Shown here piece by piece: positions 25,471-34,019 of a DNA stretch of 55,259 nt (position 1 is the stretch's first letter; each line of letters starts with the position of its first letter). The translations under genes were made by a program, and so were the position numbers. Source of the stretch: JAAYTL01 sp031460505 (GTDB taxonomy: Bacteria; Bacillota; Clostridia; Tissierellales; Tissierellaceae); the NCBI GenBank assembly GCA_031460505.1, contig JAVKTT010000009.1:1-55259 (forward strand), written 5' to 3'. The notes beneath the pieces are model-generated. The model saw only the letters and a program-made list of their open reading frames with translations. It did not search any database and was not told where the DNA came from.

Positions 25471-26646
25471 TTATAATGGTTTAAATTTGATATTTAGTAT
25501 TATATTTTTGTTCATTATCTTTTCTTCAAAGTTCTTTTGAAGCCTATTATTTATCAAGTGTAGATCATTTTCTGTAATATTATATAATAATGTAACCAAT
25601 TGACTATCGTTCCATTTTGAAAGAACATCACTTTTTCTTAAATGTTTATATACAATTGACATTAAAACATTCATACCTTGTTTTATGTCTTCTGCAGTTA
25701 GTGGTGTATATCCAATATTATCTAAAGAAATAATTCCTAGAAATATATTTTCTTTTTGTTTTCTTCCCTTATTTCTTAATTCCCAATTATAAAGAAATTT
25801 GAAGTAGTGTAATTCACATATTAATGCTCCATTCTTATATCTATCTGATGCTAACTCTTTATCAATAATATTTAGGTCTATCATGTTCTTAAGCTTATCT
25901 TCATGGTTCTGTAACTCTTTATAGACTTCTTTTATAGATAATGAGGGTACTGTCCTTAAATCATTATAAAGTTTTGATGTAAAATACTCATAATGGCTTA
26001 AAGCATATCTTTTTTGTCCTATTTCCATCAAAGCTTCCATAAAATATTTATTAATAAACTCTTCATAGGGTTTTATCTGTATAGACTTTTCACATATATC
26101 AATAATTTCATGATATAGTCCCTTCATCTTTAAAATAAATAGATAGTTATATAATCCTTTCAAATAGATTCGATCTAATTTATGTCTTGTAAGAACTATC
26201 CATTCAGCATATTCTACTTCTGGTAGGTATACACCCTTATATAGTAATAATGCTTCTTTTAAAATTTCCATTGCCTCATCTGGATTTTCCTCTGATAGCA
26301 TATTCCCTTTTGTAATTTTGTTTTCAAACTCTTGAAAATCTACTAAGCATTTACCTTTAAGATTAAAAACGTAATAACCATTTTGAAAATCTATTGTGTA
26401 GAAGGTATTTTCATTAAATAGTTTTCTTAATCTAGATATTTGAGTCCTAAGAACTTTTTCAGGTTCTTTTAAATCTTTGTCTACCATTAAATCTTCTACA
26501 ATTAAACTAGGTATAACTCGCTTTCCTGTATGGGTTAAAAAATATTTGAAAAGTAATATTAGTCTGTTTTGAGAGCCAATTTTCTCTAATAATGATTCAC
26601 CATTAAGTTTGATGTCAAACTCTCCCAAGGTAAAGATTTTTATCAT
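25471..26646 (-). CDS. SARP/BTAD transcriptional regulator with degenerate GGDEF-like C-terminus
   Basis: The 391-residue protein has an OmpR-type winged helix (about 1-95, RTQISRLRKLF in the recognition region), a bacterial transcriptional activation domain of TPR-like helices (about 100-250), and a C-terminal domain. The last domain, starting about 270, has the layout of a GGDEF domain (FLGIISLDN, LRKSDVLSKW), but the signature is NDSQL, so it cannot be a diguanylate cyclase. ATG at 26646 follows TTGGAG. It is upstream of and co-oriented with the pilus operon, whose promoter has matching direct repeats, so it is the likely activator. Confidence 0.87.
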   Translation of the reverse strand: MIKIFTLGEFDIKLNGESLLEKIGSQNRLILLFKYFLTHTGKRVIPSLIVEDLMVDKDLKEPEKVLRTQISRLRKLFNENTFYTIDFQNGYYVFNLKGKCLVDFQEFENKITKGNMLSEENPDEAMEILKEALLLYKGVYLPEVEYAEWIVLTRHKLDRIYLKGLYNYLFILKMKGLYHEIIDICEKSIQIKPYEEFINKYFMEALMEIGQKRYALSHYEYFTSKLYNDLRTVPSLSIKEVYKELQNHEDKLKNMIDLNIIDKELASDRYKNGALICELHYFKFLYNWELRNKGRKQKENIFLGIISLDNIGYTPLTAEDIKQGMNVLMSIVYKHLRKSDVLSKWNDSQLVTLLYNITENDLHLINNRLQKNFEEKIMNKNIILNIKFKPL

Positions 26647-26706
26647 AGAGACCACTCCAATACATACCTTATTTAATAATATATACCCAATTTTTTAGAT
26701 AGCTAA

Positions 26707-26747
26707 ATAAAAAAGACTCAATCTTTGCCATTAATTGAGTCTTTTTT
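26707..26747. terminator. Terminator downstream of the EF-G-like gene
   Basis: AAAAAAGACTCAAT ... ATTGAGTCTTTTTT forms a 14-bp stem with an A/T-flanked structure, functional in either direction. Confidence 0.88.
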
Positions 26748-26757
26748 GCTTATTCTA

Positions 26758-28821
26758 TTATTCTTTTTCAGCCTTTGATTCAGCTATAATTTTTTCTGCT
26801 ATATTAGATGGAACTTCTTCATATCTTGCGAACTCCATTGTGAAGCTGCCTCTTGCTTGAGTCATACTTCTTAAATCTATGGCATACTCGAACATTTCTG
26901 CATGAGGAGCTTCTGCTATAACTAGCTGAGATCCATCATCTTGTTGTTCCATACCTAAGATTCTGCCTCTACGTTTATTCATATCTCCCATTATATCTCC
27001 CATATAATCTTCTGGGATATTAACTTCTACTTTAACAATTGGTTCTAATAATATTGGCTTAGCTGCTTCCATACCTTTTTTAAATGCTAATGATGCTGCA
27101 ATCTTAAATGCCATCTCATTTGAATCAACTGGATGGTATGATCCATCGAATAAAGTTGCCTTTACATTAACAACAGGATATCCTGCTAAAGAACCTTTTT
27201 CTAAGGAATCAGTTAACCCCTTTTCTACTGCAGGGAAGTAGTTTCTAGGTACCGAGCCTCCAAATACTTCTTCTGCAAATTCAAAAGCCAATGCAGATGG
27301 TTCAAATCTTATATGAACATCCCCATATTGACCAGCTCCACCAGATTGTTTTTTGTGTTTTCCTTGTACAGTTGCAGTTCCTTTAATTGTTTCTCTATAG
27401 GCGATCTTTGGATTAGATAGAACTATATCTACTCCATAGTTGTTTTTCAATTTATCAGTAATCACTGCTAATTGCATATTTCCTTGGCCACCAATTAGCA
27501 ATTGTTTTGTTTCATTATTTCTTTCTAGTGTAAAGGTAGGGTCTTCTTCTGTAAGTCTTTGCAATGAAGTTCCGATTTTTTCTTCATCACCTTTTGCCTT
27601 TGGTTCAACACATAGGAATAGTGTTGGCTGTGGATATGATAATCTTTCATATGAGATTACTTTATTCTTATCACACAATGTATCCCCAGTCTGTGTATAT
27701 TGTAGTTTTGATGTAGCACCTATATCTCCAGCTTGAATTTCACTTACTTCTATTTGATTCTTTCCTCTTAGTACAAATAAACCACCAAGTTTTTCTGTTT
27801 TATCTTTACTAGAATTATATACATCTGTATCCTTAGTTAATTTACCAGATATAACCTTGAACAATGAAAGTTTACCTACAAATGGATCTGCTATTGTCTT
27901 AAAGACTATTGCTGAGAAAGGCTCATTTGCATCTACCTTTCTTTCTACATCTTTATCTTCGATAGTACCTTTTACGCTGCCTACATCTGCTGGTGACGGA
28001 ATATATCTTTCAACTACACTAAGTAGATAATCCATACCTATATTCTTTTCAGCTGAACCTATAAATACAGGAACTAGTTCTCCATTAGCTACTTGTGTAC
28101 TAATACCTTGAGCAATTTCTTCAGTAGTGAATGCTTCACCTGAAAAATATTTTTCTAATAATTCATCATCTGATTCAGCAACTATTTCCATCATACTTTC
28201 TCTAATGTCTACAATAGCCTCTTTTTCCTCTTCAAATAATGGGATCTCTTCTCTTACTCCCTCTTTATATTTATAGGCTACTTCATCTCTAACATTTACG
28301 AATCCTTTGAATTTTTCAGCTTCACCAATAGGTAATGCAAATGGAAATACCTTCTTACCAAATTTCTCTTTTAAATCTGCGATCAATTTATCAAAATTTA
28401 CGTTTTCCTTATCCATTTTATTGATAAATATAAATCTAGGTCTTTTATGTTTCTCTAGTAATTTCCATGCTTTCTCTGTACCTACTTCAATTCCGGAAGA
28501 TGCATCAATAACAAGGATTGCACCTTCACTTGCTCTTAGAGCTCCATAAGTTTCGCCAACGAAGTCAAAATAACCAGGAGTATCTAATATATTGAATTTA
28601 ATATTATTCCATTCAACTGGTATAGATGTTGTACCAATGGAAACCTTACGATTTATTTCTTCTTTACTAAAATCTGAAATCGTATTCCCATCATCTACTC
28701 TTCCTTGTCTTTTTGTAACTCCTGTAGCATATAATACTGCTTCAGTCAATGTTGTCTTACCGCTACCACTGTGTCCAACTAATGCCACATTTCTAATTTT
28801 ATCTGCTTGGTACGTTTTCAT
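26758..28821 (-). CDS. Elongation factor G-like translational GTPase (FusA2 type)
   Basis: This 687-residue GTPase has the EF-G domain series: G domain with GHSGSGKTT and NKMDKENVN, a beta-barrel domain II, and domains III-V ending in FEYAIDLRSMTQARGSF. The switch I segment is KEEINRKVSIGTT rather than the canonical ERERGITI, which marks the divergent EF-G2/EF-G-like class rather than the housekeeping fusA. It is not next to tuf or ribosomal genes. The precise role of this class is unresolved; ribosome rescue, recycling or tetracycline-like protection are possibilities. RBS AAGGGGG precedes the ATG at 28821. Confidence 0.92.
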   Translation of the reverse strand: MKTYQADKIRNVALVGHSGSGKTTLTEAVLYATGVTKRQGRVDDGNTISDFSKEEINRKVSIGTTSIPVEWNNIKFNILDTPGYFDFVGETYGALRASEGAILVIDASSGIEVGTEKAWKLLEKHKRPRFIFINKMDKENVNFDKLIADLKEKFGKKVFPFALPIGEAEKFKGFVNVRDEVAYKYKEGVREEIPLFEEEKEAIVDIRESMMEIVAESDDELLEKYFSGEAFTTEEIAQGISTQVANGELVPVFIGSAEKNIGMDYLLSVVERYIPSPADVGSVKGTIEDKDVERKVDANEPFSAIVFKTIADPFVGKLSLFKVISGKLTKDTDVYNSSKDKTEKLGGLFVLRGKNQIEVSEIQAGDIGATSKLQYTQTGDTLCDKNKVISYERLSYPQPTLFLCVEPKAKGDEEKIGTSLQRLTEEDPTFTLERNNETKQLLIGGQGNMQLAVITDKLKNNYGVDIVLSNPKIAYRETIKGTATVQGKHKKQSGGAGQYGDVHIRFEPSALAFEFAEEVFGGSVPRNYFPAVEKGLTDSLEKGSLAGYPVVNVKATLFDGSYHPVDSNEMAFKIAASLAFKKGMEAAKPILLEPIVKVEVNIPEDYMGDIMGDMNKRRGRILGMEQQDDGSQLVIAEAPHAEMFEYAIDLRSMTQARGSFTMEFARYEEVPSNIAEKIIAESKAEKE

Positions 28822-29022
28822 AATACATTGCCCCCTTAACCAGTATATTTAATTATTTATATAAAAGATTTTACTTATTAAACTAAAACCTTTTTGCCGT
28901 TAAATAAACTTCAATTTTCAGAAGATTACTACATAGTTAAGATTATATCACGAAACTTGATAATATCATAGTATTTTTTAAAATTGTCTAAAATTTGTAT
29001 GAATTATGAAGAATGTAATAAG

Positions 29023-30309
29023 TTAATTTATGTGAATAATATTTGTATATCTTTCTTCTATTTCCTTATCCGTATTAAAGATTTGAAAGGTTATTACATG
29101 GAATTTTTCTGTTAATCCTTCTTTTAATTTATGGATTATTTTAGAACTATCAGCATTAATACCTGATTCAAATAAGACACCATCAATAACCATCTGACAT
29201 TTATTTACATCTATATCCATATTATTGTCAAATTTCAGTGTTATCATTCCATCATTATATTGAATATTTCCTTTTAAAGCTTTTTTATCATATTCACCAA
29301 TTTTTTGAGCTTCATTTAATACTCTCAAAATATTTTTACCCAGTATTTTCTCTATATCTTCTTCAATATATCCTCTCACAATGAGTTCTTCTGTAATCTT
29401 ATACATCTCTGAAGCATCTTTTAAATCAAGTGGCATCTCAGCTCCATCAAAATCCGAACCGATACCTACATGATCAATTCCTATAAGATTTACTATATAA
29501 TCAATATGGTCAACAAAATCTTTGATATAGACTTCATCTTTGTCAGATAGAAAGTTTGGAAATAGCACTACTGAAACTACTCCACTATTTTCTTTAATGG
29601 CTAATAATTGATCATCCTTAAGATTTCTTTGATGGTTTCTTAGATTATAAACTCCTGAGTGAGAAGCTATTAATGGAGATTTTGATACCTTAATCACATC
29701 CCAAAAAGTTTCTTCAGCTAAATGAGATACATCTATTAAAATACCGAGTTTATTCATCTCTTCAATGACCTTTTCTCCTAATTTTGTCAGACCACCTTCT
29801 GAAGGAGTTTTATCATCGTCTCCGTAGACTCTGTTGCAACCTTCTCCTATGGCATTTGAGTAGTTCCATGTTGGAGCTATGACCCTTATTCCTAAATCAT
29901 AAAATTGCTTAAGTAATTCTTTATAGTTGAATTCATCTATTGCATAGGCTCCTTCTATAGTTGGTACAGCTGCTATTTTGTTATCCTTAACTGCATTTTC
30001 TATTTCATCCACTGTGTTTGTTATTTGAAAAGTATCAGGGTTATTATTTGCTGTGAAGTATAAGGCATTAATTAATGCTAGATTTCTACTTAAACTTCTA
30101 GGTACATTTCCATAATATCCTGGGGTAAATGATGCAAAAAAGGCTACATTTAGACCTCCTTCTATCATTTTTGGTATGTCTATATGATTATCAGTATGCT
30201 GCCCCATGTCAGCTACTGGTAACCAGGTTTCTTCATCAATAATTTTCATCATTGTATCATTGTGACCATCTGCTACTGTATAGTTAAAATGAATACTACT
30301 CTTTTTCAA
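29023..30309 (-). CDS. Membrane dipeptidase-family peptidase (M19)
   Basis: The protein belongs to the amidohydrolase-fold peptidase family M19, zinc dipeptidases. The zinc-ligand motifs are DGHNDT near residue 14, PTIEGAYA (Glu bridging residue), SHSGVYN and IGSDFDGAE. About 428 residues is longer than the typical ~310-400, because of a C-terminal ~90-residue beta-rich extension (from about 340). No signal peptide, so probably cytosolic. TTG start at 30309 follows GAGGTGA. D-amino-acid-containing or ordinary dipeptides are possible substrates. Confidence 0.92.
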   Translation of the reverse strand: MKKSSIHFNYTVADGHNDTMMKIIDEETWLPVADMGQHTDNHIDIPKMIEGGLNVAFFASFTPGYYGNVPRSLSRNLALINALYFTANNNPDTFQITNTVDEIENAVKDNKIAAVPTIEGAYAIDEFNYKELLKQFYDLGIRVIAPTWNYSNAIGEGCNRVYGDDDKTPSEGGLTKLGEKVIEEMNKLGILIDVSHLAEETFWDVIKVSKSPLIASHSGVYNLRNHQRNLKDDQLLAIKENSGVVSVVLFPNFLSDKDEVYIKDFVDHIDYIVNLIGIDHVGIGSDFDGAEMPLDLKDASEMYKITEELIVRGYIEEDIEKILGKNILRVLNEAQKIGEYDKKALKGNIQYNDGMITLKFDNNMDIDVNKCQMVIDGVLFESGINADSSKIIHKLKEGLTEKFHVITFQIFNTDKEIEERYTNIIHIN

Positions 30310-30346
30310 ATTATCACCTCATATATTTTATAATATATAGCGGAAA

Positions 30347-30393
30347 GGAGACACACCTCTGCAGGCTGGTCGAGCTTTCTGAGAAATGTCCCC
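30347..30393. repeat. 47-bp GC-rich palindromic element (REP/MITE-like)
   Basis: Short element with inverted ends GGAGACA and TGTCCCC and an inner palindrome GCTGGTCGAGC. It is clearly more GC-rich than its flanks and lies upstream of the dipeptidase start, between two genes. It resembles repetitive extragenic elements mobilised by REP-associated transposases. A second copy was not found here. Confidence 0.45.
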
Positions 30394-30451
30394 AATCATA
30401 TATAAATTCTATTCTATTATAAGGGCTAGTATCTCTTTATTAAGAATTTTA

Positions 30452-30479
30452 TAAAAAAAGTAGTGGATTAACCACTACT
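30452..30479 (-). terminator. Terminator after the 3-methyladenine glycosylase gene
   Basis: AGTAGTGG-TTAAT-CCACTACT on the minus strand is followed by a seven-T run. Confidence 0.9.
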
Positions 30480-30491
30480 ACGTCATCTTTT

Positions 30492-31109
30492 TTACTTCTT
30501 CGATACAAAGGGATTATCTTTTATATAAAATCTTAGTAGATAATCTTTCCCTTTTTCTGCATAATCTATATTAATTCTTTTGCTTCTTACAATATCCTCT
30601 TTAGATAATGTAACTCCTTCTTCTACCCAAATATCTGGGGATGTAGCCAAGTCTACCCCATAGTGTTTATCTTTAGTCATCCCATATGCCATGACGAATT
30701 TTGCCGGCCCATTTGTAAGATTAATTATTTCTCTTTTCTTTAAATTACTGTTATATGGTTTTTTGTATCGATTTTCATACATATATTCTATACCTTCTAT
30801 AGGCTCTACTGCTCTAATAAGTACAGCACCATGAACGCCTTTTTCCTCAGCTACTATATTAAATAACTGATACATTCCATATATATTATATATGTATATG
30901 TGGCCTCCCACTTCATCTATTATCCTTGTCCTGTCGGTAAGACCTTTGTTGAAATGGGCTCCGTCATCCTTTGCATTTATATAGGCTTCTGTCTCTACTA
31001 TTATTCCTTTAAAAAGTTTATCCTCATTTTTATAAACTAGAACTTTACCCAGTAAGTCTCTTGAAACTAAAATAGTATTTCTAGTAAAAAAATTTCTATC
31101 TAATCTCAT
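30492..31109 (-). CDS. 3-methyladenine DNA glycosylase (AAG/MPG family)
   Basis: This base-excision repair enzyme removes alkylated purines. Family hallmarks are ARDLLG-like VSRDLLGKVL near residue 15, VETEAYI with the catalytic Glu, GHIYIYNIYGMYQLFNIV (the DNA-intercalating Tyr region), AVLIRAVEPIEG and LTNGPAKFVMAYGM. At 205 residues it is a standard bacterial AAG homologue. Its ATG directly follows the stop of the DUF2500 gene, with the ribosome site inside that gene. Confidence 0.95.
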   Translation of the reverse strand: MRLDRNFFTRNTILVSRDLLGKVLVYKNEDKLFKGIIVETEAYINAKDDGAHFNKGLTDRTRIIDEVGGHIYIYNIYGMYQLFNIVAEEKGVHGAVLIRAVEPIEGIEYMYENRYKKPYNSNLKKREIINLTNGPAKFVMAYGMTKDKHYGVDLATSPDIWVEEGVTLSKEDIVRSKRINIDYAEKGKDYLLRFYIKDNPFVSKK

Positions 31110-31466
31110 CTATATCTCCCTATCAAATCCGTGATATCTAGTGCCTTGAAATATAAGATTACCTACATCTCCCTCAACTAAGAGTCCATATTCTTTTCCT
31201 GGTACCCTCAACTCCATTCTATCTCCACTTTGTACTTCAAATGTTACATAATACGTTGTACTCGAAGAATGATGAGGGTGATTATTGTGATGGTGATGAT
31301 GCCTCGTTACATTTGTCCTCTTTGAAACTACTTTTGCATCAACATTTAAAATAGGTTGTTTATTGTTAGAATTCCATTCACCTATTCCTCTGAAAATGTT
31401 AACTATTATGATTCCAAAAACTAAAAGAAAAAATAAAGGAAATATAAATTGAAATAATGAAAACAT
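31110..31466 (-). CDS. DUF2500-type membrane-anchored protein with His-rich insert
   Basis: The 118-residue protein has one N-terminal membrane segment (residues 3-26) and a beta domain with the family pattern (YYVTFEVQSGDRMELRV, EYGLLVEGDVGNL, FQGTRYHGF). A histidine-rich loop RHHHHHNNHPHHSSS interrupts the domain between its first strands. The family has no established function. The loop could bind metal; expansion of CAT codons by slippage is another explanation. RBS AGGGGGG precedes ATG 31466. It is coupled to the downstream glycosylase gene. Confidence 0.87.
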   Translation of the reverse strand: MFSLFQFIFPLFFLLVFGIIIVNIFRGIGEWNSNNKQPILNVDAKVVSKRTNVTRHHHHHNNHPHHSSSTTYYVTFEVQSGDRMELRVPGKEYGLLVEGDVGNLIFQGTRYHGFDREI

Positions 31467-31496
31467 CTAATCCCCCCTAATAGACAAATTAGCAAT

Positions 31497-32099
31497 TTAA
31501 ATTATATGTGAAGTATCCTCTTCTATTAAAAATCTTAATTTATTTCCATCATATTCACAGATGTTTAGTGCTGTGCCCATTTGCACTGGAATCTTATACA
31601 ATTCTTCCATTGGAATTCCTTTGATTATAGAAGTTAAAACCTTAATAGTAACTCCATGGGATACTATTAATATATTCTCTGCATCCATTGATAATATCTT
31701 ATCTAGTGCATTTTCTACTCTTCTATAAACTTCTTCAAAAGACTCACCATCTATTGGTTTGTATAGATGAGGTCTATTTAAATAAGTATCAAATTCATCA
31801 GAATATTTTTGGCGAATTGTTTGTATTTCCATTCCTTCCCACGATCCAAAACCTATCTCTCTTATATCTTCAAGGGTTTTAATTTCTGTATCCTTGTTTC
31901 CACGTATTAATTCTGCAGTTTCTAAAGCTCTTTTTTGAGGACTACTAATAATTATGTCGAAGTCCACATTTTCTAGTCGGCTAGATAATCTTTTTGCGCT
32001 TTCAATTCCTTTTTCTGTTAAGTTAGAATTTCCCCATCCTTGTAGCTTACCACTTACATTCCATTCTGTTTGTCCATGTCTTGTAAAATATAATCTCAT
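31497..32099 (-). CDS. Histidine phosphatase (phosphoglycerate mutase-like)
   Basis: The N-terminal signature LYFTRHGQTEWN carries the phospho-accepting His of the branch 1 histidine phosphatase superfamily. SSPQKRALETAE supplies the conserved Arg, and IVSHGVTIK the second catalytic His. At 200 residues it is a small-molecule phosphatase of the CobC/GpmB/PhoE kind. Substrate cannot be deduced: alpha-ribazole phosphate is possible but no cobalamin genes are nearby. The gene is in a loose operon with the YhhN-like gene. Confidence 0.92.
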   Translation of the reverse strand: MRLYFTRHGQTEWNVSGKLQGWGNSNLTEKGIESAKRLSSRLENVDFDIIISSPQKRALETAELIRGNKDTEIKTLEDIREIGFGSWEGMEIQTIRQKYSDEFDTYLNRPHLYKPIDGESFEEVYRRVENALDKILSMDAENILIVSHGVTIKVLTSIIKGIPMEELYKIPVQMGTALNICEYDGNKLRFLIEEDTSHII

Positions 32100-32150
32100 C
32101 AGTTTCTCCTATCTCTTTATAATAATTAAAATAATTATACCATAATATGT

Positions 32151-32828
32151 TTAATCCCAAAAGCCAGAACCACTTAGAGCTAATAATATCTGTGAAGGTA
32201 GATAGTAAGTCCATATGGATATAGAAAAAATCTTCTCACCTAATATATAGTTGAGTCCTAAATTTATATCACATAAAAGAAAAAGCATCATACCTAGCAA
32301 GATAACTCTATTTTTATATTGTTGCATATTGTTTTTATATAGCCACAAAGCATCTCTCACACTTGAGATTAGACAGATGCTATAAAATATGCTTATGGCT
32401 ATTAGTTCATCAATTTCATAAAATCTCTCGAAGGTCTTATATGTTATAAGAATTACTAGGTAAATAATTACATATCTTAGAATTCTTATCTCTTCATTTC
32501 CTTCTCTATATCTTAAAGAATATATTATTTGAACTATTGAAAATAAACCTATGGCAATACTAAGATCATCACCATGAATTAGAAATATATAATCCGCCAT
32601 TGTAGTAAATATAAGCCCTAATTGTAATAGAAAAACATTCCTAGATTGCCTTTTTAAAGGACTAGATATTATGGAAATTAATAAACAAAGAAAAATACTC
32701 ATGAATTTCATTACATTTGAGGATAAATAAAACTCTACATCATATACATCGGTACTTAAAAACATAATAAATAGCAAACAAATACCTAGTATCAACAATC
32801 TCCTTGTATAAAAAATAGTATTAGTCAT
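32151..32828 (-). CDS. YhhN/TMEM86-family membrane protein (lysoplasmalogenase-like)
   Basis: The 225-residue protein has about seven hydrophobic segments. Residues around MKFMSIFLCLLISI, LGLIFTTMADYIFL and GMMLFLLCDINLGL match the paired acidic motifs (xxxxxAxxxxDxFL and FxxSDxxLA-like) of the YhhN family, whose characterised members hydrolyse lysoplasmalogens. The match is by pattern only. Many strict anaerobes contain plasmalogens, which fits. RBS AAGGTTGAG is moderate. Confidence 0.8.
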   Translation of the reverse strand: MTNTIFYTRRLLILGICLLFIMFLSTDVYDVEFYLSSNVMKFMSIFLCLLISIISSPLKRQSRNVFLLQLGLIFTTMADYIFLIHGDDLSIAIGLFSIVQIIYSLRYREGNEEIRILRYVIIYLVILITYKTFERFYEIDELIAISIFYSICLISSVRDALWLYKNNMQQYKNRVILLGMMLFLLCDINLGLNYILGEKIFSISIWTYYLPSQILLALSGSGFWD

Positions 32829-32908
32829 CTTATCTCAACCTTATTAATTATATATATAGTATGACTTTAATTAATTATATAATTCTATGACTAGGTGTAA
32901 TTCATGAT

Positions 32909-33277
32909 TTAAATCTTACTTCCACATCTAGGACAAAACTCATAATCAGGATCTAACTTGTAGTTACAACTTGGGCAATAACTTTCCTTATTGTAATTAA
33001 TATTTATTGGATGTAAATCTGATTCATGGATGGTGGTCTTCTCTCCTCGTTCTATATCTTTACCTAATTCATTATCAATACTATATAGACTATTACAACA
33101 TGATGTTCTTACATAGTATTTTTTATTCCATTTAAATATTGGGATAAAAAATAAACTAAAGTGAGTGTATGACATAAACACCTCATATCTGCCATAGGAA
33201 CCACAACTGGGACATATGGTTGTCTGATTAAAATCAATTTTTTCTTCTTTAGTAGATATACCAAATACAAAAAACAT
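32909..33277 (-). CDS. Zinc-ribbon protein, unknown function
   Basis: This protein of 122 residues has an N-terminal zinc ribbon (CPSC ... CC around residues 22-60) with a short hydrophobic stretch between (FSLFFIPIF), and a C-terminal zinc ribbon (CPSCNYKLDPDYEFCPRCG). It appears to be a zinc-ribbon domain protein of the YgzB/zinc_ribbon_15 kind common in clostridia. No catalytic motif is seen. It starts 19 bases after Sir2 and shares the operon. Confidence 0.83.
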   Translation of the reverse strand: MFFVFGISTKEEKIDFNQTTICPSCGSYGRYEVFMSYTHFSLFFIPIFKWNKKYYVRTSCCNSLYSIDNELGKDIERGEKTTIHESDLHPININYNKESYCPSCNYKLDPDYEFCPRCGSKI

Positions 33278-33296
33278 AACTTATCTCCTTTATGTC

Positions 33297-34019
33297 TTAA
33301 TTTATTACATTAGATAGAACCTTTCCAATACTTTCATTAAAAGTTAGTGATGCTTTATTATCATATTGAGTTTCTGATTTATTTATAAGAATTAAATTTT
33401 TGCCTCTATAAAATTCAATCAATCCTGCTGCCGGATATACTGTTAGCGAAGTTCCTCCTACTATTAATACATCAGCATTGCTAATATACTTCACTGCTCT
33501 ATCTAATACATCTGAATCCAAACTCTCTTCATAAAGCACCACATCTGGTTTAACAACTCCGCCACATTCATCACATATAGGTATAGAAGGTGACTTTAAT
33601 ATATAATCTAGTTCAAAAAACTTGTTACATTTTGTGCAATAATTTCTATGTACTGAGCCATGAAGCTCTAACACATTCTTTGAACCTGCCAATTGATGGA
33701 GTCCATCTATATTTTGTGTTATTACAGCTTTTAGCTTTCCTTGTTCCTCTAACTTAGCCAGAGCTAAATGAGCCTTGTTTGGCTTTGCATTTGGAAATAT
33801 CATCTTTGTTTTATAGTAATCAAAAAAGTCTTCTGTATCTCTAATGAAACATGTATGGCTAAGCATATATTCTGGAGGATACTTAGATTCATCTAAAGTA
33901 GTATATAGACCTGTATCTGATCTGAAATCTGGGATATTGCTTTCTGTTGATACTCCTGCACCTCCAAAGAATACAATATTATCACTATTTGATATAATAT
34001 CTCTTAATTTTTCAATCAT
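33297..34019 (-). CDS. cobB: NAD-dependent protein deacylase (Sir2 family)
   Basis: The sirtuin core is complete: GGAGVSTESNIPDFRSDTGLY for NAD binding, TQNIDGLHQLAG for the conserved Gln-Asn-Ile-Asp segment, catalytic His in LELHGSVH, and a four-cysteine zinc site (CTKC, CDEC). 240 residues match bacterial CobB/SrtN. The ATG overlaps the stop of the upstream P1-family peptidase gene (TAATG), so they are translationally coupled. It deacetylates lysines of metabolic enzymes in other bacteria. Confidence 0.96.
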   Translation of the reverse strand: MIEKLRDIISNSDNIVFFGGAGVSTESNIPDFRSDTGLYTTLDESKYPPEYMLSHTCFIRDTEDFFDYYKTKMIFPNAKPNKAHLALAKLEEQGKLKAVITQNIDGLHQLAGSKNVLELHGSVHRNYCTKCNKFFELDYILKSPSIPICDECGGVVKPDVVLYEESLDSDVLDRAVKYISNADVLIVGGTSLTVYPAAGLIEFYRGKNLILINKSETQYDNKASLTFNESIGKVLSNVIN

